In this document: positions 5,384 to 6,681 of the stretch, one piece after another
Layout of the letters: the number at the start of each line of letters is the position of its first letter
Numbering within the stretch: the first letter of the stretch is position 1
Assembly: GCA_046597185.1 (NCBI GenBank)
Contig: JBKJLF010000399.1
Span: 1-6,681, forward strand
DNA: 6,681 nucleotides
DNA from: CAMBDR01 sp046597185
Lineage (GTDB): Bacteria > Pseudomonadota > Gammaproteobacteria > Burkholderiales > Burkholderiaceae_D
Direction: 5' to 3'
Position numbers and translations under genes: made by a program
Notes under the pieces: model-generated
The model's input: only the letters and a program-made list of their open reading frames with translations
Databases searched by the model: none
What the model was told of the DNA's origin: nothing

Positions 5384-6681
5384 TCAATCATCGTCGCCCT
5401 CATGACTATTATTGCCATGATCAGAGACACAATGGAAGCTACTGGCTTGATTCACATCTCCTTGGCCGTTATAACGCGGCCAATTTGGATATTCACATAA
5501 AGGACGAGTACGACTACCTGGAAGGAAATTTTTATCTTCCACAATTTGATTCACTGGTGCCACGCCCTGTTCTACCCAATTTTCCAGTGCACTGACTGAA
5601 TCCCATCCTGCATTGAAATCCGCGCTCACCGAATGTCCGTAAGCTGGCACTTCATAGTAGCGTACAAATTGCGCCACCTTCGATGCGCCCATCTTTTTAG
5701 TCACACGGCTTAGATACTTTTGTGTCATACGATTACTCACAATCGTATCGGCAGTTCCATGCAGCATCAATAATTTCCCACCCTTGGTTTGAAATGATGT
5801 TAAATCAGATTGGGTATCATTTTGCAGCAAGGATAAGGCGTCAATGCGCGCTTGATACGCGAGCAAAGCCTGTGAGTTCAAGCCAACAGAATTAAAATTG
5901 GCGTTTCCCGTCACAAAGTATTTCATCCATTGATCAAAGTACACAGTGAAAATTGGTTGATCAACGCCAACCGGATAAGAGGGTGGCACACTATTTAAGC
6001 CATAAACTGAAAGCAAAAATTGATTATCGGCAGGATAACCCAAATCAGCACCAGCAAAAATATTAAAACCTGGGTGCGATTTGCTGCCATTCGCCATTTT
6101 GACCGGAAATTTGGCTGCAGTGTTCATAGTATTAAGCATGGCGATTTGGGCATTAGAGAAGCAGTTATCTGCCGTATCTGCACCACCGGGACAAAGCAAA
6201 TTGACTTGCCCGGCATGACCTGGCGCAAAGTGCTTATTGCATTTTTCAACATTGCTAATGATCCCGTCAACCACACCATCCATCGCATCACATGCCGCAA
6301 TCGTGGCATCGTGTAGGAATTGCCGCTTGGCGTTGTTCAGGTAGGCACCGGGTTGGGTCAAAGACTCACTAATACGGCCAAATTGTTGCAACCACCCGGC
6401 AAATTCAAGCGCTGGATAAATAGCAATGACGCCGTCATAATCTTGCGGCCACCTTTGCAGTGCGATAATGGCCTCCCGTCCACCTGATGAGCCGCCATTG
6501 AAGTAGGCTTTTTGCGGCGCAGCACCATAGTACGCCTGAATAATCTGCATGGCAGTATCACGGGTCTTTTTCAAGGCTTCAAAACCAAAATTGCGCAACG
6601 CCTCATCATTGAGGCCAAACGACGCATCACGCCCAAAAATAAAAGGGGCTTGCTGTACATGCCCACCATTACTACCAAACA
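5384..6681 (-). CDS. Tannase/feruloyl esterase family alpha/beta hydrolase, C-terminal part (5' end outside window)
   Basis: The frame is open to the right edge, so the start is missing; the in-frame TTG at 6598 is internal because conserved sequence (GRDASFGLNDEALRNFGF) continues before it. By family this is an exported serine esterase cleaving gallate or hydroxycinnamate-type esters, but specificity cannot be read from the sequence. The nucleophile elbow is GGSSGGRE, with the catalytic Ser codon at 6488-6490. The acid is Asp in LHGTADTIV (codon 5747-5749) and the base is His in AYGHSVS (codon 5633-5635). A lid with the family's calcium-loop pattern CDAMDGVVDGI follows the first strand region, and the tail carries RPLCEYPNWPRYNGQGD. 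Unusually, the Cys normally next to the Ser is Gly and the Cys normally after the His is Ser, so the CS-D-HC disulfide is absent. The gene converges on the deacetylase operon with 40 bases between stops. GC in sampled lines is lower than in the neighbouring genes. Confidence 0.87.
   Translation of the reverse strand, partial: FGSNGGHVQQAPFIFGRDASFGLNDEALRNFGFEALKKTRDTAMQIIQAYYGAAPQKAYFNGGSSGGREAIIALQRWPQDYDGVIAIYPALEFAGWLQQFGRISESLTQPGAYLNNAKRQFLHDATIAACDAMDGVVDGIISNVEKCNKHFAPGHAGQVNLLCPGGADTADNCFSNAQIAMLNTMNTAAKFPVKMANGSKSHPGFNIFAGADLGYPADNQFLLSVYGLNSVPPSYPVGVDQPIFTVYFDQWMKYFVTGNANFNSVGLNSQALLAYQARIDALSLLQNDTQSDLTSFQTKGGKLLMLHGTADTIVSNRMTQKYLSRVTKKMGASKVAQFVRYYEVPAYGHSVSADFNAGWDSVSALENWVEQGVAPVNQIVEDKNFLPGSRTRPLCEYPNWPRYNGQGDVNQASSFHCVSDHGNNSHEGDDD

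Noticed and set aside
6596..6598. TTG as the start of the esterase
   Set aside because: Conserved tannase-family sequence continues in frame to the window edge, so this codon is an internal Leu.

Overview
The window looks like a chromosomal stretch of a Gram-negative bacterium, most likely a betaproteobacterium. This rests on the protein families present and the general look of the sequences; no rRNA or other lineage marker is available. It holds four protein-coding units plus the tail of a transposase gene, with no RNA genes and no CRISPR. Both ends of the window cut through genes.

Layout from left to right. (1) Positions 2-658, + strand: the C-terminal third or so of an IS91-family (rolling-circle type) transposase, open at the left edge. 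(2) Positions 665-2959, - strand: a complete cytoplasmic molybdopterin/[4Fe-4S] oxidoreductase of 764 aa. It converges on the transposase with only 6 bases between the two stop codons. (3) Positions 2960-3124: a divergent intergenic region with a good extended -10 promoter facing right. (4) Positions 3125-3502 and 3499-5343, + strand: a two-gene operon joined by an ATGA stop/start overlap. The first gene encodes a small membrane-anchored protein of unknown function. The second encodes an exported three-part protein: an amidotransferase-like (Rossmann-type) domain, a NodB-type polysaccharide deacetylase domain and a C-terminal beta-rich domain. (5) Positions 5384-6681, - strand: the C-terminal part of a tannase/feruloyl-esterase family alpha/beta hydrolase, open at the right edge and convergent with the deacetylase operon.

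The genes do not form one obvious pathway. The deacetylase pair is a plausible envelope or exopolysaccharide modification unit. The molybdoenzyme stands alone, without electron-transfer or cofactor-synthesis partners. The tannase-like esterase has visibly lower GC than the rest, judging from sampled lines, and lacks both cysteines of the family's hallmark CS-D-HC disulfide. The points most worth a second look are that esterase, the domain architecture and non-canonical metal motif of the deacetylase with its unknown small partner, the predicted Asp ligand of the molybdoenzyme, and the very tight IS91/molybdoenzyme junction. I see no convincing evidence of a wholly new defence or mobile system here.
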